Source of the DNA: Lactococcus hircilactis
GTDB taxonomy: Bacteria; Bacillota; Bacilli; Lactobacillales; Streptococcaceae
Length of the DNA: 64,000 bases
Reading direction: 5' to 3'
Assembly (NCBI RefSeq): GCF_009601015.1
Contig: NZ_WITJ01000004.1
Location: 142,991 to 206,990, forward strand
A program made the translations under genes and the position numbers. Every line of letters begins with the position of its first letter. Within the stretch, counting starts at the first letter, position 1. The notes below the pieces were generated by a model. That model was given only the letters and a program-made list of their open reading frames with translations, ran no database searches and was not told where the DNA came from. Of this stretch, positions 19,507 through 29,834 are shown piece after piece.

Positions 19507-21109
19507 TCTCTCCTCTCAAATCTACCTCTTCAATCTCTTCGTCAACTTTTAGTTTTCTATTATAATCAGAAATCAAGAATTGCTGGTACTGATTATAAAA
19601 CCAACTTGTCACACCTGGGGTATTATCGTTATGCCGTCCTTCTAACCCTTTATGCAAAATTTTTGCTGTCGGATAGGTTTTCTTTAAATAATTGAATATT
19701 CGTTTAAATGGACGATCTGTATCGTGTAGCATATGGGCAATGATAAATGTCGTATCAGAAAAATCTGCTGCTTCAAAATTTCTCCAAAAATCATCATCTA
19801 AAGTTTTTGCACTATCGTGAGTCAACTCTCCCGTTAAATGAATGATCGTATCCATTGCTAAATCCCAATCATAAGGAGAGAAGATTCTTGAATTAACAGC
19901 TAATCCTCCGATATTAGCAAGGGGCTTCCCAACGATAATCGCATGGGGTTCTAATCTTGCACCGTAGTAAAATGAAGCATAAGTCCCCATAGATAGTCCC
20001 GATAAAACTAATTCATGTTTTGAAAAATTTAATAATTGTAGCTTTTGCTTAATTACACTCACAATTTGTTCTTCAAGTCCTTCACCTCTATAAAAAGCTC
20101 CTCCAACTAAGCGTGGATCATAAATCAAAAGGAATGGAGCCCCTAAGCTTCCCATCATCCAACGTCCTTCAAATCCTTCTGAAGGACGAAAACCTGAGAA
20201 ATAAACATTCAATGGTGGCTTTAAATCTCCTGCATTAAAATAATATCCTATCTCCTCTTTCATATGATCTGTTTGGGTTAATCGACGTCCCCCCATGGCT
20301 AAAAAGTTATTTTTATCTAGTCCGTAACGAATATGAAGATCTCCAATCTCAACTTGACCATAACCTCTCACAAAGAGTCCAAAATTTACTGGAAATTCTG
20401 AGTGTCCTAGATCAAAAGATACTTGTTTATCTCGAAATTGCTCAGGGAAGAAATCCATATAGTCAAGATTCTCCCCCTCTTTACCATTTTTGAAATAAGC
20501 TCTCCAAAAATAAGAAATCTGATCTGAAGCATTCATTTCGGGGTAAAAATTAACGTGTCCTGCGGCTCCCCATTTATTTTTCCATAACATGACTTGTTTG
20601 AAGTCTGCTCCAAAATCTCCATCCAATACATACATTGCGACACCTTTTTTTGTCACTGTCCCCTCAAAATAAGGACTAATTTCAACCATACTATTATCAA
20701 GACTCGTCCCCCAAGGTTTAGTATAATTTTTATTTATATATTGAATCAGTGTTATTCCGTGATCTGATAAATCAATGATTTGTGTCCCCTTAAGCTTAAG
20801 TATTCTTAATTCCTCTTCGCTCGCTTTATTTAAACTTTCACAGAATAGTTGATGACTCGGCAATTTTGAGAGATCAATTTTATTTAATTGACTCATAACC
20901 TCATCGCTCAAGAGATAGATACTATTAGAATTATTGATCTGATCAATAGCTAAAGGCTGGATTTCCATTAACTCTTGATTGAGGTGATCAGTGACTTTAA
21001 GATGGCGGTATTCAAATTTTTCATCTAATTCTTCAATTCCTTCCAATTCCGTACCACCAATATGAAAAAGAAATCTTAAATCCTCACTCAATTCATCACT
21101 TCCTTCCAT
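19496..21109 (-). CDS. asp2: Accessory Sec protein Asp2 (SRR glycan O-acetyltransferase)
   Basis: A 537-residue Asp2 with the alpha/beta-hydrolase-like C-terminal domain. The nucleophile motif is LSGLSMGTYASFYYG, and a late histidine in EGRHND is a likely catalytic partner. In Streptococcus gordonii Asp2 acetylates GlcNAc on the adhesin and is also needed for export. The N-terminal 250 residues contain the beta-sandwich region with MYVLDGDFGADFKQVMLWKN. It overlaps asp1 by 22 bases and asp3 by 11 bases. Confidence 0.88.
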   Translation of the reverse strand: MEGSDELSEDLRFLFHIGGTELEGIEELDEKFEYRHLKVTDHLNQELMEIQPLAIDQINNSNSIYLLSDEVMSQLNKIDLSKLPSHQLFCESLNKASEEELRILKLKGTQIIDLSDHGITLIQYINKNYTKPWGTSLDNSMVEISPYFEGTVTKKGVAMYVLDGDFGADFKQVMLWKNKWGAAGHVNFYPEMNASDQISYFWRAYFKNGKEGENLDYMDFFPEQFRDKQVSFDLGHSEFPVNFGLFVRGYGQVEIGDLHIRYGLDKNNFLAMGGRRLTQTDHMKEEIGYYFNAGDLKPPLNVYFSGFRPSEGFEGRWMMGSLGAPFLLIYDPRLVGGAFYRGEGLEEQIVSVIKQKLQLLNFSKHELVLSGLSMGTYASFYYGARLEPHAIIVGKPLANIGGLAVNSRIFSPYDWDLAMDTIIHLTGELTHDSAKTLDDDFWRNFEAADFSDTTFIIAHMLHDTDRPFKRIFNYLKKTYPTAKILHKGLEGRHNDNTPGVTSWFYNQYQQFLISDYNRKLKVDEEIEEVDLRGENDD

Positions 21110-22662
21110 CTATTCAATAGTCCATCTGGACTATACTGTTCAATAATATCAACACTCTCAACTAAATTTTGATTCCATTTGTCTGTGTTTTTAAGATAAC
21201 TTTCAACAGCTTCGATAACTCCATCATCTGTACCAATAATCATCCCATTCTTATTTTCAAATAAATAAGGAGATGGTCTTTTAGAGATAATGGGAATTCC
21301 TGAACTCGTTGCTAAGGAGTGATTAAAGAAATCACCTTTGTCTCTTTGATCAACGAAAATTCGCACTTTATTAAAATCTTCTGTCAAAGTTTTTACACTA
21401 GAAGAATGACGGTATGTGATCCCTTTAAAGAAAAGATAAGCTTCAATAATGCGACTGAATCCTTGTTTTTCCTTTTTTGAAGCATGAAATAAATCACGTA
21501 AAACAGGAGTCATTTCATCATTTTCTAGTGCCTCATAGTAATGTTTTACCAATTCAAACTCAGAAGATGTAAGTGTTGTTTCAAAATTCTTCAAAATGAA
21601 TGCTTCTAGTATATCCTGAGAGTACTTTAAGTCGAGCGAGTTTTCGCTCTTTATAATGAGACAGACATCATGATAGGTAAGCTTTATCCGTAAAAATTCT
21701 TGAAAGATTTGCTTTATTTGTGCGTCAAACGAACTAATTTCCCAGTAAACAAACTGCTCTAAATATCTATTACTCTCCCCTAATGCTAATCGAGTTGGGA
21801 AAAAGGGCATATATTCAACTTTATTTTTCAAATTTAGTACATCAATATCTTTTAGAAGATATTGATCAGTAATGATTTGCTTTCCTTTAGTAATAAATTC
21901 CAAATTTTGGTTTATATTGCTGATGCATTCTTCTAAGTCGCCAGAAAAAATAGAAATTATCGACTCCGATGCTTTGATTCCTTTTGCAATCTCAATTAGC
22001 CAACGACTCGTCCCATCAATAACGATTCGATCCTTTTCAGGGTTAAAATGGATCAAAAAATGATTGACTAATTCGATACAGACCTCTTTAAATGACGCAT
22101 AAATTTCTCGTAAAAAATACTTTCTATACACATCAGCAATTACAACGGTTTCATCATATTCAGTTAATATGAGTTGTCCCCCTTCATCAAGAACTTGCTT
22201 TTCAACAAAATTTCCTTTAGAATCAAAAAACTCTTTGAATAAAATGTATCCTTTTTCAGAAAATGTTTGAACTTCCTTTCCAAAATCTGAATAATAACAT
22301 ACTTGAGATACAAATCCAAATTGATTAAAGAAAACTTTTCCCTTAATCACTCCATCTTTTGACAATAAAACATTGGTCCTTGTATATGTTTTCTCATAAC
22401 TTTTTGAAAATTGGAGATCATTCATCGTGATGGGTGCATAAACACAAGCAAATTGATGCGGGAGTATATCTAAAAAGCTTTCAATATTATTTGAATTATA
22501 AAATTCAAATCGATTCACATAATAACTCAAAAATGGAGTCATTTGTAAATTAATAATCTTTGTATCGATTTCCCCAGTATTAAAGAGTTTCGTCGTATTA
22601 AATATTATATTTGACTCTAGCTTTTCCAACTCGGTATTCCAATCGGTTAAAAAATAAATCAT
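21088..22662 (-). CDS. asp1: Accessory Sec protein Asp1
   Basis: A 524-residue Asp1, which folds like a GT-B glycosyltransferase but is thought to bind the adhesin rather than transfer sugar. It starts MIYFLTDWNTELEKLE, close to other Asp1 proteins, and has a glycosyltransferase-like C-terminal end (SSGIPIISKRPSPYLFENKNG). It overlaps both secY2 (4 bases) and asp2 (22 bases). Assignment rests on this N-terminus, size and position between secY2 and asp2. Confidence 0.85.
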   Translation of the reverse strand: MIYFLTDWNTELEKLESNIIFNTTKLFNTGEIDTKIINLQMTPFLSYYVNRFEFYNSNNIESFLDILPHQFACVYAPITMNDLQFSKSYEKTYTRTNVLLSKDGVIKGKVFFNQFGFVSQVCYYSDFGKEVQTFSEKGYILFKEFFDSKGNFVEKQVLDEGGQLILTEYDETVVIADVYRKYFLREIYASFKEVCIELVNHFLIHFNPEKDRIVIDGTSRWLIEIAKGIKASESIISIFSGDLEECISNINQNLEFITKGKQIITDQYLLKDIDVLNLKNKVEYMPFFPTRLALGESNRYLEQFVYWEISSFDAQIKQIFQEFLRIKLTYHDVCLIIKSENSLDLKYSQDILEAFILKNFETTLTSSEFELVKHYYEALENDEMTPVLRDLFHASKKEKQGFSRIIEAYLFFKGITYRHSSSVKTLTEDFNKVRIFVDQRDKGDFFNHSLATSSGIPIISKRPSPYLFENKNGMIIGTDDGVIEAVESYLKNTDKWNQNLVESVDIIEQYSPDGLLNRWKEVMN

Positions 22663-23897
22663 CTAAAAATCCTCCGATTCTTACCAAATAATTCAAAATT
22701 ATTTTTATAGCGTAGAAATTTAACATCTTGTTGCAGGTTATCGTAAATTACAACAAGAACAAAAATCATTGCGAAATAATTTGACATGTTAGATATTGAT
22801 TGATGTCCTGTTAGCAAACCTCCTAACAATGGAATTGTTACAATTAGTGGAAGAAAAAGACTTCCGATTCCCGATATAATCCATACTCGTTTATTGATAT
22901 ACCTTTTAGTCTCTGGCCCTGGAATTACTCCTATAATATAATCTCCAGATTCTTTTAAATCCTTAGATATTTGATCAGGCATAATATTAACAAATGAAAA
23001 TAGCACGCCTAACAAATATAAAATAATACCATACGTCAAAATTCCGCTCAGTTGAGTGATGTCAAATAAAGACAATATAAAGTGATTTCGATAATGTACT
23101 AATTGCATAATATAAGCCGGGAAGTACATCATTGTCGTTGCAAACATTAACGGCATCGATCCTGCGATGAGTAGGCGAAAAGCAAGATAGGAATCTTTAG
23201 TTTGTTTATCAATTCCGATACGCTGAACGTCAAAATGATATTCCGCAAAATAAATTGCAATTGTTACTCCTACGAATAAGATACTGATAAGAACAAAAAT
23301 CAAAAGTCGATCAAGATGGGATAAAATGCTATTATAATTTGCTGATAAACTTCCTGTGATTCCTTTCATAATTCCTGGGAGAATCAGAATAAATGGGCCC
23401 CCTAAACCATAAATTACATTCAAACTGGCTAACCATGAAATGAGTAATGCACCAACTACAAAGCACAACATTGTTAATAAAAATATTTCTAATGATGATA
23501 AAAAAGAAATTTTTGATATCACAGAGTCTTTAAGATTAAATGCTAACGGAATACTTTGTAAAACAGCCATGATAAAAATACTTACAATTTCAATACGTCC
23601 ACGATCTTCTTGTGATATTTGTGATGAAAGGTCACGATTGGCAAATAAGCACACAGACAATAATATTGAAACCGTCATATAAGGGCCCATTCCTAAAGCC
23701 AATAGTGTTGGGCTCGAAAACAAACCTCCAGTCGTTAAAGATAACATCTTTTCAAGTGAGAAGTTTTCTCCTGGTAACCTAAAATTAATTGAATAACCAG
23801 GTACAGGAATTCCTTGTCCAATATAGAATAACATTAGGACAACAATGGTGAAAATTCCTTTTTTTATTAATTCACTGTATTTTTTCATATAAATCAT
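22659..23897 (-). CDS. secY2: Accessory Sec translocase channel SecY2
   Basis: A 412-residue polytopic membrane protein with about ten transmembrane segments, homologous to SecY but shorter, as SecY2 proteins are. The N-terminal KKGIFTIVVLMLFYIGQGIP and the following GPYMTVSILL recall the SecY plug and TM2 regions; late loops include IPGPETKRYINKR. It should form the dedicated export channel for the glycosylated adhesin, with Asp4 (SecE-like) and Asp5 (SecG-like). The start at 23897 may instead be the second ATG three codons on (MKKYSELIKKG). Confidence 0.9.
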   Translation of the reverse strand: MIYMKKYSELIKKGIFTIVVLMLFYIGQGIPVPGYSINFRLPGENFSLEKMLSLTTGGLFSSPTLLALGMGPYMTVSILLSVCLFANRDLSSQISQEDRGRIEIVSIFIMAVLQSIPLAFNLKDSVISKISFLSSLEIFLLTMLCFVVGALLISWLASLNVIYGLGGPFILILPGIMKGITGSLSANYNSILSHLDRLLIFVLISILFVGVTIAIYFAEYHFDVQRIGIDKQTKDSYLAFRLLIAGSMPLMFATTMMYFPAYIMQLVHYRNHFILSLFDITQLSGILTYGIILYLLGVLFSFVNIMPDQISKDLKESGDYIIGVIPGPETKRYINKRVWIISGIGSLFLPLIVTIPLLGGLLTGHQSISNMSNYFAMIFVLVVIYDNLQQDVKFLRYKNNFELFGKNRRIFR

Positions 23898-23912
23898 GCT
23901 CCAACGCTCACC

Positions 23913-26279
23913 TTAAGGAAATTCGATATCAATGGTTCCATCTTCTTTCATTTTTAATTCTGATAGTGTGATACATCTAAAAATTGATGTATAAATTTGA
24001 TCTTCCATTTCGAAGAAATGGTGACGCGCTTCACGACCAAATTCGTTCACTGGTTTGTGCTGTGCCATACTACGACCATTAACTAAATTTTTTAATTGCT
24101 GTAGATAATCAAGCTGCTCAACCCAAGCACTGTCGATTGCTCTCAAAATGATTACTTTTTTAAAATAACGCAATTGAATAGGATCTTTAATGCGATGAAA
24201 GGATTCAAGAATGTATTGATTTGCTAATCTGTGCAAGTACTCTTGTATTTCTTTTTTATGATGCATTTGATTAAGATTACGTTCGATTTCATTTAATAAA
24301 TAGTCACTTTTAATGTTGTTGAAAATAAAATCAGAAATATTTTGAAGAGAAAGTACTGTATTATTAACAAAATTTGAAATCATTTGTTGAGCGGATTGAA
24401 TGATAATTTCTTCTAAATAATTTTCGTTTTCAGACATCACTTTATTTCTTGCTTCATAGATTCGATTGCGCTGATCACTCAAGATTGTATCGAAAGCTAA
24501 TGTATTTTTTCTGGATTGAAATTCAGCATTACTCAATTTCTTTTGGGCCTTATCCATAACTCTTTTCAAACGATACTGATGGATTTTATCTTCTGAAGAG
24601 CGCTCTCCTTCAAGAATCTTATTGCTTAAAGAAATACGTGCTTTTCTAACCCAATTGGGAGCATTCTCTATAATTACTTTGTCCTCAAGAGAAACATAGA
24701 AAACTGCCTCCCCTGGTTCCCCTTGACGCCCCGCTCTTCCTCTTAGCTGATTATCAATCCGTTTATTGTTCATTCGTTCAGTACCAATGACCTTTAGCCC
24801 ACCATTCATTTTTGCTTGAGGTGTTAGCTTAATGTCAGTACCACGTCCAGCCATCGAAGTAGCTAATGTCACTGCTCCTATGCGACCAGCATCGTTTATG
24901 ATTTGTTGTTCACGCGCTACTGTTCGTGCGTTGAGGAGATTGTGAGGAATTTTATTTTGTAACAAAACCAGTGAATATAAATCAGACATAGATACTGATC
25001 CTGTTTCAATTAAGACGGGTCTTTCTTCGAGAATTCCTTTTTTTACTGCCCTTATCGATTCTTCAATTTTTACTTGATTTGTTACGTAAATTTGGTCTGG
25101 TTTGTCTTCTCGTTGCGTAGGTAGATGAGTTGGAATCTCGATAACCTGTAAATGATAGGTTTCCATGAATTCTTTTTCATCTGTTTTCGCTGTCCCCGTC
25201 ATTCCAGAAAGTCGCTTAAATTTTTTAAATAAACTTTGATAACTAATCGTCCCTAAAGTCTTTGTTTCATTACTTACTTCGACGCCTTCTTTCATTTCGA
25301 TTGCTTGGTGAATCCCACCTTGCAACTTCACTCCAGGCATAGTCCGTCCATTAACAACATCAAGTAATAAAACTTTTCCATCAATAACAACGTAATCCTT
25401 TTCTTTTTTCTTTAGATAATTGGCTTGTAAAGCTAAAACAATGTGACGATAGAGATCACTATATTTTTTGCTAAAAATATTTTTGATATCAAAGTATTGT
25501 TCTACTTTTTCTAACCCCTTATCAGTAATCCAGAGCCGTCTTTTATCATCGCTATATTCAAAATCATCATGTGCTAAACTCTTTACAAACCAATCACAAA
25601 TTTGATAATAATTAGATTGAACTTTTGGACTTCCAGAAATGACAAGTGCAGTTTGGGCACCATCTAGTAAAACAGCATCAATTTCATCAATAATTGCAAA
25701 ATTAAATTGTGAAACCACTTGCTCAGATAACTCTGATCCTAGATTATCAAATAGGTAATCAAACCCTAACTTTGAGTGTGTCGTATAGATAATGTCAGAG
25801 TTGTATAGGTGCAGTTTTTTTTCTATGTCTTGGTCTTCATCCCCTGCTCCAATTCCGACACTTAAATTTAACCATTCAAATACTTTTCCCATCTCTTGAC
25901 CGTCACGCTCAGCAAGGTATTCGTTAGCCGTAATAAGAAAATTTCCTTTTTTACCTTCTAACGCTCTAGCATATAATGGCATTGTAGCAACCAATGTTTT
26001 TCCTTCACCTGTTTTAATTTCAGCAATATTTCCAAAAAATAGAGCGAGTCCACCTAAAATTTGAACATGATAAGGAGTTAATCCAAGCACGCGCTTATCA
26101 GCTTCGATAACAACAGCAAAAGCATGTGGTAGGATATCAACGATGGTTTTTCCATCTGATAACAGTGTTTTTAAAACCTCTGTTTGTTGCTGTAAGACAT
26201 CATCGGCCATAACACTATAAGCTGGTAATAATTGTTCTATTTTTGTTGCCAATTTTTCATATTTTTGCATTTTTAACAT
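23913..26279 (-). CDS. secA2: Accessory Sec motor ATPase SecA2
   Basis: A 788-residue SecA paralogue that powers export of the SRR adhesin. Walker A is TGEGKTLVATMP, Walker B is FAIIDEIDAVLLD (DEID where SecA usually has DEVD), and the helicase-like motifs SGMTGTAKTDEKEF, MAGRGTDIKL and QLRGRAGRQGEPG are intact. It lacks the zinc-binding C-terminal tail of housekeeping SecA, ending at TIDIEFP, as SecA2 proteins do. It sits 15 bases upstream of secY2, an order opposite to the usual streptococcal secY2-asp1-3-secA2 layout. Confidence 0.95.
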   Translation of the reverse strand: MLKMQKYEKLATKIEQLLPAYSVMADDVLQQQTEVLKTLLSDGKTIVDILPHAFAVVIEADKRVLGLTPYHVQILGGLALFFGNIAEIKTGEGKTLVATMPLYARALEGKKGNFLITANEYLAERDGQEMGKVFEWLNLSVGIGAGDEDQDIEKKLHLYNSDIIYTTHSKLGFDYLFDNLGSELSEQVVSQFNFAIIDEIDAVLLDGAQTALVISGSPKVQSNYYQICDWFVKSLAHDDFEYSDDKRRLWITDKGLEKVEQYFDIKNIFSKKYSDLYRHIVLALQANYLKKKEKDYVVIDGKVLLLDVVNGRTMPGVKLQGGIHQAIEMKEGVEVSNETKTLGTISYQSLFKKFKRLSGMTGTAKTDEKEFMETYHLQVIEIPTHLPTQREDKPDQIYVTNQVKIEESIRAVKKGILEERPVLIETGSVSMSDLYSLVLLQNKIPHNLLNARTVAREQQIINDAGRIGAVTLATSMAGRGTDIKLTPQAKMNGGLKVIGTERMNNKRIDNQLRGRAGRQGEPGEAVFYVSLEDKVIIENAPNWVRKARISLSNKILEGERSSEDKIHQYRLKRVMDKAQKKLSNAEFQSRKNTLAFDTILSDQRNRIYEARNKVMSENENYLEEIIIQSAQQMISNFVNNTVLSLQNISDFIFNNIKSDYLLNEIERNLNQMHHKKEIQEYLHRLANQYILESFHRIKDPIQLRYFKKVIILRAIDSAWVEQLDYLQQLKNLVNGRSMAQHKPVNEFGREARHHFFEMEDQIYTSIFRCITLSELKMKEDGTIDIEFP

Positions 26280-26300
26280 TTTTTGACACTGTCCTAACTA

Positions 26301-26504
26301 TTAATGTGTTAAAAAAAATTTAATGGCTTCAAATCCATTGACCACTAGAGCAATTAATGTCACCGATAGTAGAACCCCAAAAAAGACGGGTCTAACATAA
26401 GATAAAATAGGTAATGGTTCTTTTTTTTCAATTTCATGTTCTAGCAACGCTCTTTCTTGCTCAAACCCCGTTTCAATTTTTGATTTTAAAAAATCTTTTT
26501 GCAT
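26301..26504 (-). CDS. Small membrane protein inside the accessory Sec operon
   Basis: A 67-residue protein with a charged N-terminal helix (residues 1-32, rich in Glu and Lys) and one membrane span at about 38-60 (FFGVLLSVTLIALVVNGFEA). I do not recognise a family. It is neither the SecE-like Asp4 nor the SecG-like Asp5, both of which are present elsewhere in the operon. Its position between gtfB and secA2, with only 21 bases to secA2, suggests an extra component of the export or glycosylation complex. Confidence 0.7.
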   Translation of the reverse strand: MQKDFLKSKIETGFEQERALLEHEIEKKEPLPILSYVRPVFFGVLLSVTLIALVVNGFEAIKFFLTH

Positions 26505-26563
26505 CAGCTTACCCTCTACACATTTCTATATCTCTCTTTAATTCGTGATTTATTTGAACTATT

Positions 26564-27889
26564 TTAGGAAATCTCTAGTGTCGTTTGATACTCTTGAACC
26601 GTTGATTTTCTTCCATTTTTCTCAATCATTTTCGTGAGGAGCTTGTGCCAGTTCGTACGATTTGTCAGGAGATATGACAAATGATTGCATAAATCACGCG
26701 TGTCATCAAAAACTAATCCCTCAGCCCCTTTTTGTGCAACTTCTCGATATGAAAATATCATCATGTTTTGCTGATAGGCTTTCTCAAGGATATCGCCGAC
26801 TTTTAATCCGCGGTTGATATCCAAATAAATATCCGCTTTTTCCATTTCAATTCTTAATGTTTTCTCATTAATTGAAGGGATTAATGTGATATTATTAAAC
26901 TCCTCTTCCATGTGGAGTAACTTTGTACTCATATTTGTGAAAGCAGCTATTGTAATTTTCAGCTCTGGAAAATTCATTAAAATATCTTTTAATCCGTGGA
27001 TGTTATCACTATTCGTTAAAATCAGAGCATTTTGTCGATAGTGATTTGATCTTGAAAATTCGCCGATGTGCGATAAGTAATTCAATTTAAGCAGCGTTGT
27101 TGGAAATTGCTTTTTTACCTGATCCAATTGCTTTTCTTCCATGAAAACGATGCGTTTCAAAGTCGTTGGTTTTTCTAATTCAGCTCTCATATTTCCTGGC
27201 ACATCTGTTCCCATTGCTTCTTGCCAGAACAGTGTTGTTTTATTTCCAATATTTAATGATCGACTTATAAATAACGGAAACGACAACGAGTTGATATAAA
27301 TATCTGATGCGTTAATTTGTGCAGTTTTTAGAAAGTAAAGAAAAAATTGAGTCATGTTTTCAAAGTGATGAATGGAAGATTTATAAAATAATTGAATCGA
27401 GTGATGAATTGAATCTTCGACAATAATCGTTTTCCCTAAGGTGTCGTAATACTCATTTTTATAAGAAACATTCCCGCTAAAATAACTTGAAGCATAATGT
27501 TGACCTGCTGAATTATAACGATCTCTTTTAACCACTGTATTTGAGTTTTCTTCTGAAAACCAATCCACATGATCGACTAGTCTATACCCTTTTTTTCGAT
27601 AGAATATTTTTCCAACTGATCGTTTGAGATACTCAATATTTGCGCTTCCTCCATCAATATGTCGGATATCGTAAAAAGCAGGAACCACAACTTGGTTAAA
27701 AAACAATCCTTCTTGTGTTTTACTTTCTCTTTGGTATCCTGTAAAGAATGTGAAGGGACTAATCCCATCTAGTGGAAGGTCTCCATCATAATGAACAAAT
27801 AAATTTTTGCGCTCAATTCCTGCAGTTGTTAAAGATTTTATTAACTTTTTGGTGTCGTCATTATATCGATCAAAAATATTAATTTTCAT
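26564..27889 (-). CDS. gtfB: GtfB, accessory subunit of the SRR O-GlcNAc transferase
   Basis: A 441-residue GT-B-fold protein that in streptococci pairs with GtfA, recognising the adhesin and enhancing GlcNAc transfer to Ser/Thr. Visible features are the N-terminal MKINIFDRYNDD, FFTGYQRESKTQEGLFFNQV, a central IYINSLSFPLFISRSL, and a C-terminal half with weak glycosyltransferase resemblance (NNITLIPSINEKTL, ADIYLDINRGLK). It starts 1 base after the gtfA stop, so the two are coupled, as expected for a heterocomplex. Confidence 0.88.
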   Translation of the reverse strand: MKINIFDRYNDDTKKLIKSLTTAGIERKNLFVHYDGDLPLDGISPFTFFTGYQRESKTQEGLFFNQVVVPAFYDIRHIDGGSANIEYLKRSVGKIFYRKKGYRLVDHVDWFSEENSNTVVKRDRYNSAGQHYASSYFSGNVSYKNEYYDTLGKTIIVEDSIHHSIQLFYKSSIHHFENMTQFFLYFLKTAQINASDIYINSLSFPLFISRSLNIGNKTTLFWQEAMGTDVPGNMRAELEKPTTLKRIVFMEEKQLDQVKKQFPTTLLKLNYLSHIGEFSRSNHYRQNALILTNSDNIHGLKDILMNFPELKITIAAFTNMSTKLLHMEEEFNNITLIPSINEKTLRIEMEKADIYLDINRGLKVGDILEKAYQQNMMIFSYREVAQKGAEGLVFDDTRDLCNHLSYLLTNRTNWHKLLTKMIEKNGRKSTVQEYQTTLEIS

Positions 27890-27890
27890 C

Positions 27891-29357
27891 TCATTTCTTT
27901 CCTTTTTCTAATAAATTTTCCCAGCTTTTTGCCACGTTATTTTTAAGATAAGCTTTTGCTTTTTGTTTTGATATGTTTCGTCCACTGTGATCCAAGTGAG
28001 CTTCATAAAAAGAAATGATTGCTTTCGCAAGTACTTCGGGCATTTCGTTTAAACTGACTCTTTCAAAAAGGATTCCATTTTTACCGTTTTCAATAAATTC
28101 TCGGTTCCCATATTCAACATCGACACCAATCATCGGCAGCCCAGCTCCCAAAGCTTCAAGTAAAGAAAGTCCGAAGCCTTCAGAAGTAGATGCAGAAACA
28201 TAGGCGCTATAACCACTATAAATTTCGTCCAAATTTTGATGTCCACACAACTTAACTGAGTCCTCTACTTCCAGTTTTTGAATGATTTCTTCTAATTTTT
28301 TTCTCTCCCCGCCTTCACCATAGATATCTAATGTTAATTCTGGAATCACTTCTTTAGCAATCGCTACTGCTTTTATTAAGACATCAATATGTTTTTCTGT
28401 AGCTAAACGACTAGCTGTAATTAAACTAAATGGCTTATAACTTCTTTTTCGGCTGATGCTATTGATGTAGCCAACTGGGATGGTCTTAATAGCTGTTTTT
28501 TTTCTTAATTGTTGGCTTAAAATTTGATTTTGGCGGTTTGTCGCAACAATAATTGCTTCAAAAGCATCTGCATGTTCAAAGATGTATTCATAATTGTTAT
28601 TCCAAAGAATATGATTTCCTTTTGATAAACTTTCATTATAGTGCTCTGCATGGACTACTGAAAACAGTCTTACTTGATGAACTAAAAGAGGTAAAATTCC
28701 TTCCACAACATCTAATGGTCTGTCGATAATGACAGCATCCTTTTTTTCTAACTGAAGTTGTTGAAAAAAATATTGATAGAACGCCATTTTCCCAAATAGA
28801 ATCTGCTGATCTATATAGGTTACTTTTATTTCATTCTTGTCATAAAATTGTTCATAACTTTTTTCACCTTGGCAATCATAAAACGTTCGCTTTACTAACT
28901 TTCCTTGGACATAGTCTTCAACATTATTAAGAGATTCATCATAGTGGCTTACATGAACTAAGCTTCCATTGACAATGTAATCCACGCGATCGATAAGATT
29001 AGGCTCTAAAAGCCAAAGTTTATAACGTTGTGTATTAGAAACTTTTATTTCAATACTTGATTCACTTTGACTTAATACTTCGTAATGTTCAGCTCCTAAC
29101 GCTTCAATGAACATCTCGACAGTATAGGACGATTTTTGAGCAGTTCTGTGGCTCAAATAATTATAAATCCAAATGATTTGCTCGTTTTTATATCCTAATA
29201 AATCAGTATAAACAGTAATATTTTTCGATAAATAATTTAAGAAAATATAATAATCATTGTAATCAAAGTTTTCAAATAATTCTTTTCGATATTTTTGCGC
29301 ATATTCTACACCACTAGATGCGAATCCGACTCCTTTGTTAACACTATAAACCTTCAT
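27891..29357 (-). CDS. gtfA: GtfA, catalytic SRR O-GlcNAc transferase
   Basis: A 488-residue GT4-type glycosyltransferase that begins O-glycosylation by placing GlcNAc on adhesin Ser/Thr. The N-terminal MKVYSVNKGVGFASSGVEYA matches GtfA; the donor site has SLITASRLATEKHIDVLIKA, and the EX7E motif lies in STSEGFGLSLLEALGAGLP. It forms a complex with the adjacent GtfB. It lies 155 bases downstream of asp5, a larger gap than elsewhere in the operon. Confidence 0.93.
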   Translation of the reverse strand: MKVYSVNKGVGFASSGVEYAQKYRKELFENFDYNDYYIFLNYLSKNITVYTDLLGYKNEQIIWIYNYLSHRTAQKSSYTVEMFIEALGAEHYEVLSQSESSIEIKVSNTQRYKLWLLEPNLIDRVDYIVNGSLVHVSHYDESLNNVEDYVQGKLVKRTFYDCQGEKSYEQFYDKNEIKVTYIDQQILFGKMAFYQYFFQQLQLEKKDAVIIDRPLDVVEGILPLLVHQVRLFSVVHAEHYNESLSKGNHILWNNNYEYIFEHADAFEAIIVATNRQNQILSQQLRKKTAIKTIPVGYINSISRKRSYKPFSLITASRLATEKHIDVLIKAVAIAKEVIPELTLDIYGEGGERKKLEEIIQKLEVEDSVKLCGHQNLDEIYSGYSAYVSASTSEGFGLSLLEALGAGLPMIGVDVEYGNREFIENGKNGILFERVSLNEMPEVLAKAIISFYEAHLDHSGRNISKQKAKAYLKNNVAKSWENLLEKGKK

Positions 29358-29512
29358 TTCATTTTGTTTCCTTTCGACTTCTTTAGCTCCATAATTAAAA
29401 TTTAAAGGGATTCATTATTTTAAAAAAGAGTCTGCATCTTTAAATAATCGTGAGACTTCTTTTAGGGGGGATAGAACTATTCCTTTTTTAGTTTCAAAAT
29501 ATAATGGTAAGT

Positions 29513-29791
29513 TCAATGATAGGCAAGATAGGCTAAAAAAATTCCTATAATAAGCCACAATATTCCTAAAATTCCAGTTACATATTGTAAAATGTATCGG
29601 ATCCCGCCAGGTTTTTGAGTTTCAAAAAGGGCACTACTTTTATCTGAAGCTAGAAGCGATAACGCATCTTGTTGCTTTGAGGGTTGCAATAAAATGAGTA
29701 AAATAATTGCAAAACTGATAAGAATCAGTACATAAATTAAAAAACGATACATGACGTAATACTCCTGATATGTTGGTTGAATAAAATTCAT
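29513..29791 (-). CDS. asp5: Accessory Sec protein Asp5 (SecG-like)
   Basis: A 92-residue protein with two membrane segments flanking a Gly/Ser-rich loop (residues about 18-37 and 68-89), the topology of SecG. It contains IILLILLQPSKQQDALSLL, resembling the SecG pattern of a span followed by QxxKxxGLS. It probably completes the SecY2 channel. An internal ATG (MYRFLIYV) is an alternative start and would match SecG length better (about 79 residues). Confidence 0.82.
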   Translation of the reverse strand: MNFIQPTYQEYYVMYRFLIYVLILISFAIILLILLQPSKQQDALSLLASDKSSALFETQKPGGIRYILQYVTGILGILWLIIGIFLAYLAYH

Positions 29792-29834
29792 AAAATGACG
29801 GATCCACTTGATGCTAAGATCAATTTTTATAAAA

